Assembly (NCBI RefSeq): GCF_016613475.2
Contig: NZ_CP071517.1
Coordinates: 496,001-560,000 of the forward strand
Source: Lysobacter arenosi
GTDB taxonomy: Bacteria; Pseudomonadota; Gammaproteobacteria; Xanthomonadales; Xanthomonadaceae
Direction of reading: 5' to 3'
DNA length: 64,000 bases
Part shown: positions 1 through 10,519 of the stretch, piece after piece
How the letters are laid out: the number at the start of each line of letters is the position of its first letter
Position numbering within the stretch: position 1 is the stretch's first letter
The notes under the pieces: generated by a model
The model's input: only the letters and a program-made list of their open reading frames with translations
What the model was told of the DNA's origin: nothing
Databases searched by the model: none
Translations under genes and position numbers: made by a program

Positions 1-240
1 GTGGCGCCCGCCGGCGACCGCTGAGCGCCGATCCGGTCACGCTGCGGCCCCAAAGCTTGCACCCGCCGCGGGTGCATGCGAGCATGCGCGCCTCAATGAA
101 CGCCCACTACGCCGACGCCGACGTCCTGACCTCCGCCTACATGGCGGCGGGGATGACCTCGCGCGCTCGCCGACCGCATACCTGCCATCCAGCTGGGTAA
201 CGGTCACTAGCGCGTCTTGAAACAGACGAAGTGACACACG
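1..240. other. left-edge region without an assignable gene
   Basis: Short open frames exist on both strands but none gives a protein I recognise. The first 24 bases could be the tail of a gene that begins outside the window (GTG ... TGA in frame 1), but this cannot be supported. The stretch ends in a strong hairpin terminator, so an upstream transcription unit probably finishes here. Confidence 0.3.
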
Positions 241-270
241 AAAAGCCCAGCCTACGCGCTGGGCTTTTTT
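241..270 (+). terminator. Rho-independent terminator upstream of the arginine operon
   Basis: An 11-base stem made of AAAAGCCCAGC and GCTGGGCTTTT surrounds a short CTACGC loop and runs into a T tract. It probably ends the preceding transcription unit. It lies about 70 bases before the argF' start codon, so an attenuator role for the arginine operon cannot be excluded. Confidence 0.8.
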
Positions 271-338
271 GCTTTCAGGGTTTGCTTCAGGACCCGCTCC
301 CCACCTTCCTCCCCATACGATCACCGGAACCGCACTCG

Positions 339-1358
339 ATGACCGCTCTTGGCAACAGGCACTTCCTCAACACCCAGGACTGGTCGCGCGCCGACCTCGA
401 CGCGCTGCTGGCGCAGGCCGCCGCGTTCAAGCGCAGCAAGGCCGGCGAGCAGCTCAAGGGCAAGTCGATCGCCCTGGTGTTCTTCAATCCGTCGATGCGC
501 ACGCGCACGAGCTTCGAGCTGGGCGCGTTCCAGCTCGGCGGCCATGCCGTGGTGCTGCAGCCGGGCAAGGATGCATGGCCGATCGAGTTCAACCTCGGCA
601 CGGTCATGGACGGCGATACCGAGGAGCACATCGCCGAAGTGGCCAAGGTGCTGGGCCGCTACGTCGACCTGATCGGCGTGCGCGCATTCCCGAAGTTCGT
701 CGATTGGCAGTACGACCGCGAGGACATCGTCCTCAAGAGCTTCGCCAAGTACTCGCCGGTGCCGGTGATCAACATGGAGACGATCACCCACCCGTGCCAG
801 GAGCTGGCGCACATCCTCGCGCTGCAGGAGCACTTCGGCACCACCGACCTGCGCGGCAAGAAGTACGTGCTGACGTGGACCTACCACCCCAAGCCGCTCA
901 ACACGGCGGTGGCCAACTCGGCGCTGACCATCGCCACGCGCATGGGCATGGACGTGACCCTGCTGTGCCCGACGCCGGACTACATCCTCGACCAGCGCTA
1001 CATGGACTGGGCCGCGCAGAACGTCGCCGAGAGCGGCGGTTCGCTTGCCGTCAGCCATGACATCGAAAGCGCGTACACCGGCGCCGACGTGGTCTACGCC
1101 AAGAGCTGGGGCGCGTTGCCGTTCTTCGGCAACTGGGGCCCGGAAAAGCCCATCCGCGACCAGTACAAGCACTTCATCGTCGACGAGGCGAAGATGGCCC
1201 TGACCAACAACGGCGTCTTCAGCCACTGCCTGCCGCTGCGCCGCAACGTGAAGGCCACCGATGCGGTGATGGACTCGCCGCAGTGCATCGCCATCGACGA
1301 GGCGGAGAACCGCCTGCACGTGCAGAAGGCGATCATGGCCGCGCTGATCGGCCGCTGA
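339..1358 (+). CDS. argF': N-acetylornithine carbamoyltransferase
   Basis: Transfers a carbamoyl group from carbamoyl phosphate to N-acetylornithine, giving N-acetylcitrulline in cytosolic arginine synthesis. The 339-residue product has the carbamoyl-phosphate loop S52-M-R-T-R-T (52-57), the HPCQ motif (151-154) and the HCLP motif (296-299). From memory of the Xanthomonas campestris enzyme, its acetyl-group determinant Glu92 corresponds to Glu95 here and its carboxylated lysine 302 to Lys305. This supports acetylornithine rather than ornithine as substrate. The ATG at 339 gives the family length; a longer frame to 231 would run through the terminator. It is the first gene of the arg-pro operon. 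The ribosome-binding site is weak. Confidence 0.95.
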   Translation: MTALGNRHFLNTQDWSRADLDALLAQAAAFKRSKAGEQLKGKSIALVFFNPSMRTRTSFELGAFQLGGHAVVLQPGKDAWPIEFNLGTVMDGDTEEHIAEVAKVLGRYVDLIGVRAFPKFVDWQYDREDIVLKSFAKYSPVPVINMETITHPCQELAHILALQEHFGTTDLRGKKYVLTWTYHPKPLNTAVANSALTIATRMGMDVTLLCPTPDYILDQRYMDWAAQNVAESGGSLAVSHDIESAYTGADVVYAKSWGALPFFGNWGPEKPIRDQYKHFIVDEAKMALTNNGVFSHCLPLRRNVKATDAVMDSPQCIAIDEAENRLHVQKAIMAALIGR

Positions 1359-1373
1359 GAACACCATTGCCCT

Positions 1374-1410
1374 CACCCCATCCCTCTCCCGCAAGCGGGG
1401 GAAGGGGCAA
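1374..1410. repeat. imperfect palindromic repeat (REP-like, CCCTCTCCCGC type)
   Basis: Near-inverted arms CCCTCTCCCGC and GCGGGGGAAGGGG flank a two-base loop in the argF'-argG gap. A second member in similar form lies at 39474-39499. Repeats of this composition are dispersed in related genomes. It could form a processing or stability hairpin in the operon mRNA. Confidence 0.55.
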
Positions 1411-1429
1411 AATTCATAGAGAGACTGAA

Positions 1430-2623
1430 ATGAGCAAAGACATCGTCCTCGCCTTCTCCGGCGGCCTCGACACCAGCTTCTGCGTGCCCTACCTGAAGGA
1501 GCGCGGCTGGAACGTGCACACCGTGTTCGCCGACACCGGCGGCGTCGATGCCGAGGAGCGCGCCTTCATCGAAGAGCGCGCCGCCGAACTGGGCGTCGCT
1601 TCGCATGTCACTGTCGACGGCGGCCCGGCGATCTGGGAAGGCTTCGTCAAGCCGTTCGTCTGGGCGGGCGAGGGCTACCAGGGCCAGTACCCGCTGCTGG
1701 TCTCCGACCGTTACCTGATCGTCGAAGCCGCGCTCAAGCGCTGTGAGGAGCTGGGCACCAAGGCGATCGCGCACGGCTGCACCGGCATGGGCAACGACCA
1801 GGTGCGTTTCGACCTGGCGGTGAAGGCGCTGGGCGACTACGAGATCGTGGCGCCGATCCGCGAGATCCAGAAGGAGCACACCGAGGTCCGCGCCTACGAG
1901 CAGAAGTACCTGGAGGAGCGCGGCTTCGGCGTGCGCGCCAAGCAGAAGGCCTACACGATCAACGAGAACCTGCTCGGCCTGACCATGTCCGGCGGCGAGA
2001 TCGATCGCTGGCAGGCGCCGGGCGAAGGCGCGGTCGGCTGGTGCAAGCCGCGCAGCGAATGGCCGGCGCAGGCGCTGCGTGTGAAGGTCAGCTTCGTCAA
2101 CGGCGAAGCGGTCGCGCTCGACGGCGAGAAGATGGACGGCCACAAGATGCTGGCCAAGCTCAATGGCCTGTTCGCGCAGTACGGCGTCGGCCGTGGCTTG
2201 TACACCGGCGACACCACGATCGGCCTGAAGGGCCGCATCATTTTCGAAGCACCGGGCCTGACCGCGCTGCTGACCGCGCACCGCGCGCTGGAAGAAGCGG
2301 TGCTGAGCAAGCAGCAGAACCGCTTCAAGCCGGACGTGGCACGCAAGTGGGTGGAGCTGGTGTACGAAGGCTTCTTCCACGATCCGCTCAAGACCGACCT
2401 GGAAGCGTTCCTGGAGTCGAGCCAGTCGACCGTCAATGGCGACGTCGTGCTGGAAACGCAGGGCGGGCTGGTCAGCGCGGTGGCGATCGAGTCCAAGCAC
2501 ATCCTCAATGCCAAGGGCGCGACCTACGCGCAGGCGGCGGACTGGGGCGTGGCCGAGGCCGAGGGCTTCATCAAGCTGTTCGGCATGAGCAGCACGCTGT
2601 GGGCCGAGATCAACCGCAAGTAA
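1430..2623 (+). CDS. argG: argininosuccinate synthase
   Basis: ATP-dependent ligation of citrulline and aspartate to argininosuccinate. The 397-residue product has the N-type ATP pyrophosphatase loop (SGGLDTS, residues 10-16) and matches the short ArgG class of about 400 residues rather than the E. coli form of about 447. The ATG at 1430 is preceded by a purine-rich GAGA stretch; an upstream in-frame extension to 1283 overlaps argF' and is rejected. It lies between argF' and argE. In this pathway free citrulline comes from ArgE acting on acetylcitrulline, so the operon order mixes steps but holds one pathway. Confidence 0.96.
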   Translation: MSKDIVLAFSGGLDTSFCVPYLKERGWNVHTVFADTGGVDAEERAFIEERAAELGVASHVTVDGGPAIWEGFVKPFVWAGEGYQGQYPLLVSDRYLIVEAALKRCEELGTKAIAHGCTGMGNDQVRFDLAVKALGDYEIVAPIREIQKEHTEVRAYEQKYLEERGFGVRAKQKAYTINENLLGLTMSGGEIDRWQAPGEGAVGWCKPRSEWPAQALRVKVSFVNGEAVALDGEKMDGHKMLAKLNGLFAQYGVGRGLYTGDTTIGLKGRIIFEAPGLTALLTAHRALEEAVLSKQQNRFKPDVARKWVELVYEGFFHDPLKTDLEAFLESSQSTVNGDVVLETQGGLVSAVAIESKHILNAKGATYAQAADWGVAEAEGFIKLFGMSSTLWAEINRK

Positions 2624-2630
2624 CGTGGCC

Positions 2631-3719
2631 ATGCTCGCAAAGACCCTCAAGCACCTCGAAGCCCTGGTGTCGTACGACACCCGCAATCCACCGCGGGACA
2701 TCGGCACCGGTGGCATCTTCGATTACCTGCGTTCGCAGCTGACCGGTTTCCGCATCGAAGTCACCGACCACGGCGACGGCGCGGTGTCGATGCTGGCCGT
2801 GCGCGGCAATCCGAAGCGCCTGTTCAACGTGCACCTGGACACCGTGCCGTCGTCGGAAGCGTGGAGCGCCGACCCGCACAAGCTGCGCGTCACCGCCGAC
2901 CGCGCGATCGGCCTGGGCGCCTGCGACATCAAGGGTGCCGCGGCCGGACTGGTTACCGCTGCGTCGGTGACGCAGGGCGATGCCGCGTTCCTGTTCTCCA
3001 CCGATGAAGAAGCCAACGACGCGCGCTGCATCGCCGCGTTCCTGGGCAGCCTGCACGGCTTCAACGAGGTGATCGTTGCCGAGCCGACGCAATGCGAGGC
3101 GGTGCTGGCGCATCGCGGCATCAGCTCGGTGCTGCTGCGCTTCCGCGGCATTGCCGGGCACGCCTCCGGTGCCAATGCGATGCAGGCCAGCGCGTTGCAC
3201 CAGGCGATCCGCTGGGGTGGACATGCGCTGGACTACGTCGAGAGCCAGGCGCACCAGCGCTTCGGCGGCCTGACCGGCTTGCGCTTCAACATCGGTCGCG
3301 TCGAAGGCGGCATCAAGGCCAACATGATCGCGCCGAGCGCGGAGCTGCGTTTCGGCTTCCGTCCGCTGCCGTCGATGTCGATCGACGGGCTGCACGAGCG
3401 CTTCGGCACGCTGGTCGAAGCCGGCGCGATCGAACGCTATGAGGAAACCTTCCGCGGTCCTTCGCTGCCGTCGGGTGACGTCGCCGATGCCGAGCAGCGT
3501 CGCCTGGAGGCACGCGACCTGGCCGACGCGCTGCAGCTGCCGATCGGCAACGCGGTCGACTTCTGGACCGAGGCCTCGCTGTTCTCCGCCGCGGGCATGA
3601 CCGCACTCGTCTACGGCCCGGGCGACATCGCCCAGGCCCATACCGCCGACGAATGGGTGGCGCTGGAACAACTGCAGCGCTACACCGATTCCATCATCCG
3701 TATCCTCGAAACAACGTGA
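2631..3719 (+). CDS. argE: N-acetylcitrulline (acetylornithine) deacetylase, M20 family
   Basis: Zinc hydrolase that removes the acetyl group. In Xanthomonas-type bacteria the physiological substrate is N-acetylcitrulline, the product of the preceding carbamoyltransferase. The 362 residues carry the M20 metal motifs His68-x-Asp70, Asp99 and the Glu126-Glu127 pair, and a late AHTADE metal histidine. The ATG at 2631 begins 7 bases after the argG stop; an in-frame GTG at 2625 is an alternative that adds two residues. Substrate preference is inferred from pathway context, because the fold alone does not separate acetylornithine from acetylcitrulline. Confidence 0.93.
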   Translation: MLAKTLKHLEALVSYDTRNPPRDIGTGGIFDYLRSQLTGFRIEVTDHGDGAVSMLAVRGNPKRLFNVHLDTVPSSEAWSADPHKLRVTADRAIGLGACDIKGAAAGLVTAASVTQGDAAFLFSTDEEANDARCIAAFLGSLHGFNEVIVAEPTQCEAVLAHRGISSVLLRFRGIAGHASGANAMQASALHQAIRWGGHALDYVESQAHQRFGGLTGLRFNIGRVEGGIKANMIAPSAELRFGFRPLPSMSIDGLHERFGTLVEAGAIERYEETFRGPSLPSGDVADAEQRRLEARDLADALQLPIGNAVDFWTEASLFSAAGMTALVYGPGDIAQAHTADEWVALEQLQRYTDSIIRILETT

Positions 3720-3728
3720 GCTGTTGGA

Positions 3729-3773
3729 GCCCCCTTGAGTCAAGGGGGCGGCCTCGCCGCAAAGCGGCGAGGC
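3729..3773. repeat. two adjacent perfect hairpins (REP-like) in the argE-argB gap
   Basis: The first palindrome is GCCCCCTTGA-G-TCAAGGGGGC (3729-3749). The second is GCCTCGCCGC-AAA-GCGGCGAGGC (3751-3773). A third small GCTTCGCGAAGC palindrome follows near 3808-3821. There is no T tract, so these are more likely repeat-family or mRNA-processing structures than simple terminators. Confidence 0.65.
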
Positions 3774-3862
3774 GGGGATGTGGCGCTGGACCCTGAGGGC
3801 TTCGCGAAGCGATGCCCGTCGACCCGAAGCTGTTGAAGCACAGGCACAAAGAACGTTTAAAG

Positions 3863-5185
3863 ATGAACGATACTCGTGACATCCAGACCCGCCAGACCAT
3901 CGTGCGCCTGCTCTCGAGCATGGCCAGCGCGAAGGAGATCTCGCAGTACCTCAAGCGCTTCTCCCAGCTCGACGCCAAGCGCTTTGCCGTGGTCAAGGTC
4001 GGCGGCGCCGTGCTGCGCGACGACCTGGAAGCGCTGACGTCCTCGCTGGCCTTCCTGCAGGACGTTGGCCTGACCCCGATCGTGATCCACGGCGCCGGCC
4101 CGCAACTCGACGACGAGATGGCCGCCGCCGGCATCACCAAGCAGACCGTCAACGGCCTGCGCGTGACCTCGCCCGAAGCCCTGGCGATCGTGCGCCGCGT
4201 GTTCCAGTCGCAGAACCTCAAGCTGGTCGAGGCGCTGCAGGCATTCGACGCGCGGGCGACGTCGATTGTTTCGGGCGTGTTCGAGTCCGAGTACCTGGAC
4301 CGCGACACCTACGGCCTCGTCGGCGAGGTCAAGCGCGTCAACCTGGCCCCCATCGAGGCCAGCCTGCGCGCCGGCTCGATCCCGGTGATCGCCAGCCTCG
4401 GCGAGACCGCCGGCGGCCAGATCCTCAACGTCAACGCCGACTTCGCCGCCAACGAGCTGGTGCAGAAGCTGCAGCCGTACAAGATCGTGTTCCTGACCGG
4501 CACCGGCGGACTGCTCGACGATGGCGGCAAGGTCATCGACTCGATCAACCTGTCGACCGAGTACGAGCACCTGATGTCGCAGCCGTGGATCAACGGCGGC
4601 ATGCGGGTCAAGATCGAACAGATCAAGGACCTGCTCGACAAGCTGCCGCTGACCTCGTCGGTCTCGATTACCAAGCCGGCCGAACTGGCCAAGGAACTGT
4701 TCACCCACAAGGGTTCGGGCACGCTGGTGCGCCGTGGCGAGCGCGTTCTGCAGGTCAGCCGCTGGGACGAGCTCGACCTGGAACGCCTGCGCGGCCTGAT
4801 CGAATCGGCGTTCGGCCGTCGCCTGATGCCGGACTACTTCGAACGCACCACGCTGCACCGTGCCTACGTCAGCGAGAACTACCGTGCCGCGGTGATCCTC
4901 ACGCAGGAAGACGCCGGCATTTACCTCGACAAGTTCGCCGTGCTCGACGAGGCGCAGGGCGAAGGCCTCGGTCGTGCGGTATGGCATGTCATGCGCGAGC
5001 AGAATCCGCGCCTGTTCTGGCGGTCGCGCCATGGCAATCCGGTCAACCCGTTCTACTACGCCGAGTCCGACGGCTGCATCAAGCAGGAGAAGTGGAAGGT
5101 GTTCTGGTACGGCATGGACGGATTCGCCGAGATCGAACGTTGCGTCGAGCACTGCTCGGGGCGGACGGCGACGTTGAAGGACTGA
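3863..5185 (+). CDS. argB: bifunctional N-acetylglutamate kinase / N-acetylglutamate synthase
   Basis: Carries the first two steps of arginine synthesis on one chain: acetylation of glutamate and phosphorylation of N-acetylglutamate. The 440 residues split into an amino-acid-kinase domain (about 25-285, with the VKVGGAV loop near 44-50 and HGAGPQLD) and a C-terminal vertebrate-type GNAT domain (about 295-440) containing an [13 protein letters not shown] segment typical of NAGS. ATG 3863 is chosen over an in-frame ATG at 3812, which sits in the palindromic gap. Classical ArgB is about 260-300 residues, so the extra domain is real. Such fusions are known in Xanthomonadales and resemble the animal urea-cycle enzyme. 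Feedback inhibition by arginine is likely from the family but not visible here. Confidence 0.94.
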   Translation: MNDTRDIQTRQTIVRLLSSMASAKEISQYLKRFSQLDAKRFAVVKVGGAVLRDDLEALTSSLAFLQDVGLTPIVIHGAGPQLDDEMAAAGITKQTVNGLRVTSPEALAIVRRVFQSQNLKLVEALQAFDARATSIVSGVFESEYLDRDTYGLVGEVKRVNLAPIEASLRAGSIPVIASLGETAGGQILNVNADFAANELVQKLQPYKIVFLTGTGGLLDDGGKVIDSINLSTEYEHLMSQPWINGGMRVKIEQIKDLLDKLPLTSSVSITKPAELAKELFTHKGSGTLVRRGERVLQVSRWDELDLERLRGLIESAFGRRLMPDYFERTTLHRAYVSENYRAAVILTQEDAGIYLDKFAVLDEAQGEGLGRAVWHVMREQNPRLFWRSRHGNPVNPFYYAESDGCIKQEKWKVFWYGMDGFAEIERCVEHCSGRTATLKD

Positions 5186-5186
5186 C

Positions 5187-5807
5187 ATGTCAGCGTCCGC
5201 CGACCACTGGAACGTAACCCCGACCCTGCGCGGCCAGCACGTCGCGCTGGAGCCGCTGCAGATGGCGCACTGTGACAGCCTGCGCATCGCGCTTGGTGGC
5301 GGCGAGCTGTCGCGTCTTTGGTACACCAACGTGCCGGCACCGGAGCAGGTCGAGTCCTACGTTTCGGCGGCGCTGGACATGCAGGCGCAAGGCAAGGCGA
5401 TGCCGTTCGTGGTACGCGACGCTGGCGGCGACATCGTCGGTTGTACGCGCTATTACGACCTCGACCCGTCGGTTCCGCGCGTGCAGATCGGTTACACCTG
5501 GTACGCCCCGAGCGTGCAGCGCACCGGTCTCAACACCGAGGCCAAGCTGCTGTTGCTCGGTCACGCCTTCGAGGCCATGGGCAGCATCTGCGTCGGCTTC
5601 GAGACCAGCTGGTTCAACCTGGCCTCGCGCAACGCCATCGCCCGGCTCGGCGCGAAGCAGGACGGCATCCTGCGCAGCCATCGGCGCCATGCCGACGGCA
5701 GCGTCCGCGATACCGTGGCCTTCTCGATCATCGAATCGGAATGGCCCGCGGTGAAGCGCAATCTAGTTCACAAGTTGCAGAACCATGGAGCATCCGGACG
5801 TGACTAA
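5187..5807 (+). CDS. GNAT-family N-acetyltransferase (RimJ/RimL-like)
   Basis: A 206-residue protein with the RimJ/RimL GNAT pattern, including [12 protein letters not shown] near the start and an [12 protein letters not shown] acetyl-CoA-binding turn at about residue 110-120. It starts two bases after the argB stop and overlaps the argC start by 23 bases, so it is translated with the arginine genes. Its acceptor is unknown. It could be a protein N-terminus, a small amine or a pathway intermediate. The position is conserved in related genomes as far as I recall. It is not needed for the textbook pathway, because NAGS activity is already in the ArgB fusion. Confidence 0.85.
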   Translation: MSASADHWNVTPTLRGQHVALEPLQMAHCDSLRIALGGGELSRLWYTNVPAPEQVESYVSAALDMQAQGKAMPFVVRDAGGDIVGCTRYYDLDPSVPRVQIGYTWYAPSVQRTGLNTEAKLLLLGHAFEAMGSICVGFETSWFNLASRNAIARLGAKQDGILRSHRRHADGSVRDTVAFSIIESEWPAVKRNLVHKLQNHGASGRD

Positions 5808-6744
5808 GTCCGTTGGCATCGTCGGCGCGCGCGGTTACGTCGGCGCCGAACTCATCCGCCTGATCGCCGCGCACCCGGACTTCGAACTGGCGTTCGTGTC
5901 CTCGCGCGAGCTGGTCGGGCAGCGCGTCGCAGACCACATCGCCGAGTACCAGGGCGAGCTTCGCTACACCTCGCCCTCGCATGAGGAACTGCCGGCGCTG
6001 GGCGCCGACGCGGTGGTGCTGGCGCTGCCCAACGGCAAGGCCGAGGCCTGCGTCGCCGCCTTCGATACAGCGGGCACCGACCCGGTCATCGTCGATCTCT
6101 CGGCCGATTACCGTTTCGACGACGGCTGGTACTACGGCCTGCCGGAGCTGACCCGCGCGAAGTACAGCGGCCAGCGTCGTATCAGCAATCCCGGTTGCTA
6201 CGCCACGGCGATGCAGCTGGCGGTCGCGCCGATGGTCGACGCGCTGGCTGGTCCGGTGCAGTGCTTCGGCGTTTCGGGCTACTCCGGGGCCGGTACGTCG
6301 CCTTCGGACAAGAACGATCCCGAGAAGCTGCGCGACAACCTGATGCCTTACGCGCTGACCAACCATGTGCACGAGCGCGAAGTCAGCCGCCAGCTCGGCC
6401 ATGAGGTGCAGTTCCTGCCGCACGTTGCGCCGCATTTCCGCGGCCTGACCATCACCGCCAACCTGCCGCTGTCCAAGGCGTTCGCGCGCGAGGAGGTGGT
6501 GTCGCGGTATGTTGACCGCTATGCCGGCGAGCCACTGGTCGAAGTCGGTGACGAGGCCCCCTGGGTCAGTGCCATCGCAGGGCGCCATCACGTCGAACTC
6601 GGCGGTTTCACCCTGACGCCCGATGGCAGGCGCCTGGTGGTGGTCGCCACCGAGGACAACCTGCTCAAGGGCGCGGCGACGCAGGCGCTGCAGAATCTCA
6701 ACCTGGCGTTCGGCCTGGACGAGATGGCCGGTATTCCGCGCTGA
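5785..6744 (+). CDS. argC: N-acetyl-gamma-glutamyl-phosphate reductase
   Basis: NADPH-dependent reduction of N-acetylglutamyl phosphate to the semialdehyde. The 319-residue product has an N-terminal nucleotide-binding GxRGYVG loop ([10 protein letters not shown]) and the catalytic NPGC motif with Cys138, followed by the HVAPHFRG catalytic histidine region. Two starts are possible: ATG 5785 or GTG 5800, five codons later. Both overlap the preceding GNAT gene, so translation is coupled. I list ATG. Confidence 0.95.
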   Translation: MEHPDVTKSVGIVGARGYVGAELIRLIAAHPDFELAFVSSRELVGQRVADHIAEYQGELRYTSPSHEELPALGADAVVLALPNGKAEACVAAFDTAGTDPVIVDLSADYRFDDGWYYGLPELTRAKYSGQRRISNPGCYATAMQLAVAPMVDALAGPVQCFGVSGYSGAGTSPSDKNDPEKLRDNLMPYALTNHVHEREVSRQLGHEVQFLPHVAPHFRGLTITANLPLSKAFAREEVVSRYVDRYAGEPLVEVGDEAPWVSAIAGRHHVELGGFTLTPDGRRLVVVATEDNLLKGAATQALQNLNLAFGLDEMAGIPR

Positions 6745-6765
6745 ACAATCCATAGGAATTCGACG

Positions 6766-8055
6766 ATGTCCGATCTGTTGTGGCAAAAACCCGGCGTCAA
6801 GGTCGACGCGCGCATCCAGCAGTTCCTCGCCGGCGAGGACGTGATCCTGGATCGCGAGTTCTTCCTGTTCGACATCGAAGCCAGCCGCGCGCACGCCGAA
6901 GGCCTGCAGCAGATCGGCATACTCGATGCCGAGGAACTGGCCGGGCTGAAGCGCGAGCTGGAAGCACTGGCCGAGGACTTCCGCGCGGGCCGCTTCATCC
7001 TCGACGAGCGTTTCGAGGACTGCCATTCGGCGATCGAGTCGCGGCTGGTCGAGCGTCTTGGCGATGCCGGCAAGAAGATCCACACCGGCCGCAGCCGCAA
7101 CGACCAGATCCTGGTGGCCACGCGCCTGTGGCTGAAGGACCGCCTGGCGCGCGTGGCGGCCACCTGTCGCGAAAGCGCGGAAGTCGCGCTCGCCCGTGCC
7201 GAGGCAGAGCAGGGCGTGCCGCTGCCGGGCTACACCCACCTTCAGCGCGCCATGGTGTCCTCGCTGGGCATGTGGTGGGCGGCCTGGGCCGAGGGTTTCA
7301 TCGACAACGCGCAGCGCGCCGTGCAGACCTTGCACTGGGTGGATGCCAATCCGCTCGGCAGCGCGGCAGGCTACGGCGTCAATCTGCCGCTGGCGCGTGA
7401 TCACACCACCACCGCACTCGGGTTCGGCCGCATGCAGGTCGCGGCGACCTACGCGCAGATCTCGCGCGGCAAGTTCGAGATGGCCGCGATCGAGGCGCTG
7501 TCCTCCGCGCTGCTCGACCTGCGCCGCCTGGCCTGGGACCTGAGCCTGTTCACCAGTGCCGAGTTCGGTTTCGTCGCGCTGCCGTCGCAGTACACCACCG
7601 GCAGCTCGATCATGCCGAACAAGCGCAACCCCGACGTCATCGAACTGATGCGGGCGAGCTACTCGGCCGCCGCCGCCGCGCGCACCGAGATCGAACAACT
7701 GTTGTCGCTGCCGTCGGGTTACCACCGCGACCTGCAGTTTTCCAAGGGCGCGATCTTCCACGCCTTCGGCCGCGGCCTTGGCGCGCTGGAACTGTTGCCG
7801 GACCTGCTGCGTAACCTCGAATGGAAGACCGACCGCATGCGTGAGGCGCTCGATCCTTCGATGTATGCCACCGATCTCGCCGTCGACCTGGCACGCCAGG
7901 GCCTGCCGTTCCGCGAGGCCTACAAGCAGGCTGCCGATCCGGCGCGTTGGGAGCAGGGCGATCCCGAGGCGAGCCTGGCGGCGCGGGTGTCGCCCGGCGC
8001 GGGCGCGCAACTGCGGCTGGGCGAGCTGCGAAGCCGACTGGACGCACTGCGATGA
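6766..8055 (+). CDS. argH: argininosuccinate lyase
   Basis: Cleaves argininosuccinate to arginine and fumarate. The 429 residues include the fumarase/aspartase superfamily signature [11 protein letters not shown] with its mobile-loop catalytic serine near residue 280, and HTGRSRNDQ near 106-114. An AGGAATT ribosome site stands 8 bases before ATG 6766. It lacks the last part of some longer ArgH proteins (about 457 residues) but no motif is missing. The stop overlaps the proB start in an ATGA junction. Confidence 0.95.
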   Translation: MSDLLWQKPGVKVDARIQQFLAGEDVILDREFFLFDIEASRAHAEGLQQIGILDAEELAGLKRELEALAEDFRAGRFILDERFEDCHSAIESRLVERLGDAGKKIHTGRSRNDQILVATRLWLKDRLARVAATCRESAEVALARAEAEQGVPLPGYTHLQRAMVSSLGMWWAAWAEGFIDNAQRAVQTLHWVDANPLGSAAGYGVNLPLARDHTTTALGFGRMQVAATYAQISRGKFEMAAIEALSSALLDLRRLAWDLSLFTSAEFGFVALPSQYTTGSSIMPNKRNPDVIELMRASYSAAAAARTEIEQLLSLPSGYHRDLQFSKGAIFHAFGRGLGALELLPDLLRNLEWKTDRMREALDPSMYATDLAVDLARQGLPFREAYKQAADPARWEQGDPEASLAARVSPGAGAQLRLGELRSRLDALR

Positions 8056-9251
8056 GCACGCCTGGAAGTACCGCCGACAACTCAGTCCGGGACTTCCAGG
8101 CACAACCGCTGCCACGCTGGCAGCGCGCCGTACTCAAGGTTGGCAGCAGCCTGCTGGCGGGCTTCTCCGACGAACCCGACGGACTCGACCCTCGCTACGC
8201 CGCAGGCCTGGCACGCTTCATCGCGCAGGCCCGCGCGCAGCAGCGCGAGGTGGTGCTGGTGTCGTCCGGCGCGGTCGCTGCCGGGCGCGGACGTATCGAC
8301 ACCGGCGGCGATAGCCTGGTGTTGCGGCAGGCCCTGGCCTCGCTCGGCCAGGCATCGCTGATGGGTTTCTGGCAGCAGTTGTCGGACCGGCCCGTCGCCC
8401 AGGTCCTTCTGACCCACGACGACCTGCGCAACCGCCGCCGTTACCTCAACGCCCGCGCCACGCTGCGCGAGCTGTTGAAACTGGGCGCGCTGCCGATCAT
8501 CAACGAGAACGATGCCGTCGCCGTCGACGAACTCAAGCTCGGCGACAACGACAACCTTGCCGCGGCCGTGGCCTCGCTGGTCGATGCCGACCTGTTGCTG
8601 ATCGCCACCGACATCGGCGGACTCTACAGCGCCCATCCGCAGCGCGATCCCACTGCGCGCGCAATCGACCGCATCGAACGGATCACGCCCGAACTGCTGC
8701 TGGCCGCCAGCGGCGGCGCCGGCAAACTCGGTACCGGCGGCATGCGCACCAAGCTGGAAGCCGCCGCGAAGGCGACCGCTGCCGGCATTCCCACGGCGCT
8801 GTTCTGCGGTCGCAACGATGCCGTAGTGCGCGCGCTCGGCGAGGGACAGCTGCACGGCACGCTGGTGCTCGCACAGGGCGACCGCCTGCGCGCTCGCAAG
8901 CAATGGCTGCGGCATGCGCCTTCGTCCGGGCGGCTGCTGGTCGACGCCGGCGCGGTTGCGGCGCTGCATCGCCAGGGCGCCTCGCTGCTGCCCGGTGGCG
9001 TGGCCGGAGTCGAAGGCGACTTCCGCCGCGGCGACGTGATCGAGATCGTGGCCACCACGGCCGGCGCCGAACCGTTCGCGCGCGGCCTGGCGCAGTACAG
9101 CGCAACGGAAATTGGCCGGATCGCACGCAGGCACAGCAACGACATCGAAGCCGTGCTCGGCTTCCGCTATGGCGAATCGGTGATTCATCGCGACGATCTG
9201 GTGCTGTTGGTCGCCGCTCATGACGACGAGACCCCCGAGGTGAAGGCATGA
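8052..9251 (+). CDS. proB: glutamate 5-kinase
   Basis: Phosphorylates glutamate at the gamma carboxyl, the first step of proline synthesis. The 399-residue product has an amino-acid-kinase domain beginning at about residue 25 ([11 protein letters not shown]), the [12 protein letters not shown] segment, and a C-terminal PUA domain at about 290-385. The start ATG at 8052 overlaps the argH stop (ATGA), so a proline gene is translationally coupled to the arginine operon. The N-terminus is about 20 residues longer than E. coli ProB. Confidence 0.94.
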   Translation: MSTPGSTADNSVRDFQAQPLPRWQRAVLKVGSSLLAGFSDEPDGLDPRYAAGLARFIAQARAQQREVVLVSSGAVAAGRGRIDTGGDSLVLRQALASLGQASLMGFWQQLSDRPVAQVLLTHDDLRNRRRYLNARATLRELLKLGALPIINENDAVAVDELKLGDNDNLAAAVASLVDADLLLIATDIGGLYSAHPQRDPTARAIDRIERITPELLLAASGGAGKLGTGGMRTKLEAAAKATAAGIPTALFCGRNDAVVRALGEGQLHGTLVLAQGDRLRARKQWLRHAPSSGRLLVDAGAVAALHRQGASLLPGGVAGVEGDFRRGDVIEIVATTAGAEPFARGLAQYSATEIGRIARRHSNDIEAVLGFRYGESVIHRDDLVLLVAAHDDETPEVKA

Positions 9252-10517
9252 GCGGTTACGTACGCAATCTGGCCGAACGCGCACGCGAAGCATCCCTGGT
9301 GCTGGCGACGCTGGATGGCGACGCGCGCCGGCGACTGATCGAGCGCATGGCGCAGTTGCTGGAGCACCACGGCGCTGCGGTGCTGGCGGCTAACGCCGAG
9401 GACATGGAGCGCGGTCGCGCCGCCGGCCTCGGCGCGGCGCTGCTCGACAGGCTGAAGCTGGACGAGGCCCGTATCGCGGCCATGGCGGCGGGCGTGCGGG
9501 AAGTGGCCGCGCAATCCGATCCGCTGGGGCAGGTGACACGCAGCGAAGTGCGCCCCAATGGCATCGTGATCGAGCGCCAGCGCGTGCCGCTGGGCCTGAT
9601 CGCGATGATCTACGAAGCCCGACCCAACGTGACCGCGGATGCCGCGGCGCTGTGCCTGAAGGCCGGCAACGCGGTGCTGCTGCGCGGCGGCTCGGAGGCG
9701 CGCGCGAGCAACGCCGCGATTGCCGCCTGCCTGCACCAGGCGTTGCGCGAGGAGGGCCTGCCGGAGGCGGCCGTGTCGCTGGTGGCCGATCCCGCGCGCG
9801 AGCATGTGCTGGAACTGCTGCAGCTGTCGGACCTGATCGACCTGGCGATTCCGCGCGGCGGCGAGAGCCTGATCCGCTTCGTCGCCGAGCACGCGCGCGT
9901 ACCGGTGATCAAGCACTACAAGGGCGTGTGCCATCTCTACGTCGACCGCGCCGCCGATGTCGGCAAGGCTCTCGATCTGCTGGTGGATGGCAAGGCCTCG
10001 CGCCCCGGCGTGTGCAATGCGCTGGAGACGCTGCTGGTCCATCGCGATATCGCCGCTGCCTTCCTGCCCGCGGCGCTGGAGCGGCTGGCGGCGCGCGAGG
10101 TCGAAGTGCGCGGCTGCGAACGCACGCGCGCGTACTCCGATCAGGTGGGGCAGGTCGAAGACGCCGACTATGCCGCCGAGTACCTGGACCTGATCCTTGG
10201 CGGTGCGAGTCGTCGATTCGATCGAGGATGCGTTGGCGCACATCGCCCGCTACGGCTCGGACCACACCGAAGTCATCGCGACCGAAGATACCGTGGCGGC
10301 CGAGGCGTTCGTGCGCGGCACGCGCAGCTCGGCAGTGATGGTCAACGCCTCATCGCGCTTCAACGATGGCGGCCAGCTCGGGCTGGGCGCCGAGATCGGC
10401 ATCTCGACCACGCGCCTTCATGCCTATGGGCCGATGGGCGCGGAATCGCTGACCATCGAGCGCTTCGTGGTGCGAGGGGAAGGGCAGGTGCGACACGAGG
10501 AGTCGCGGCAACGCTGA
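9248..10517 (+). pseudogene. proA: gamma-glutamyl phosphate reductase, frameshifted
   Basis: Encodes the NADPH-dependent reductase that follows ProB. ATG 9248 overlaps the proB stop, and the frame reads normally through the catalytic Cys256 ([10 protein letters not shown]) to EYLDLIL. At about 10196-10201 an extra G (CTTGGCGG where CTTGCGG is expected) shifts the frame. The rest of ProA ([14 protein letters not shown] ... SLTIERFVV) continues in the next frame to the TGA at 10515. Removing one base gives 422 residues, the normal length. As given, translation would run to 11017 in a wrong frame (589 codons). It is either a genuine inactivating mutation or a base-call error; the intact sequence on both sides favours error or a very recent change. 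Confidence 0.88.
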
Positions 10518-10519
10518 CA

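Noticed and set aside
241..338. Arginine-responsive attenuator or ARG box before argF'
   Set aside because: There is a good terminator, but no alternative pairing, leader peptide or clear ArgR palindrome could be found, so only the terminator is reported.
5728..8115. A 795-codon open frame on the minus strand across argC and argH
   Set aside because: It lies opposite two well-conserved enzymes and its sequence has no recognisable motif.
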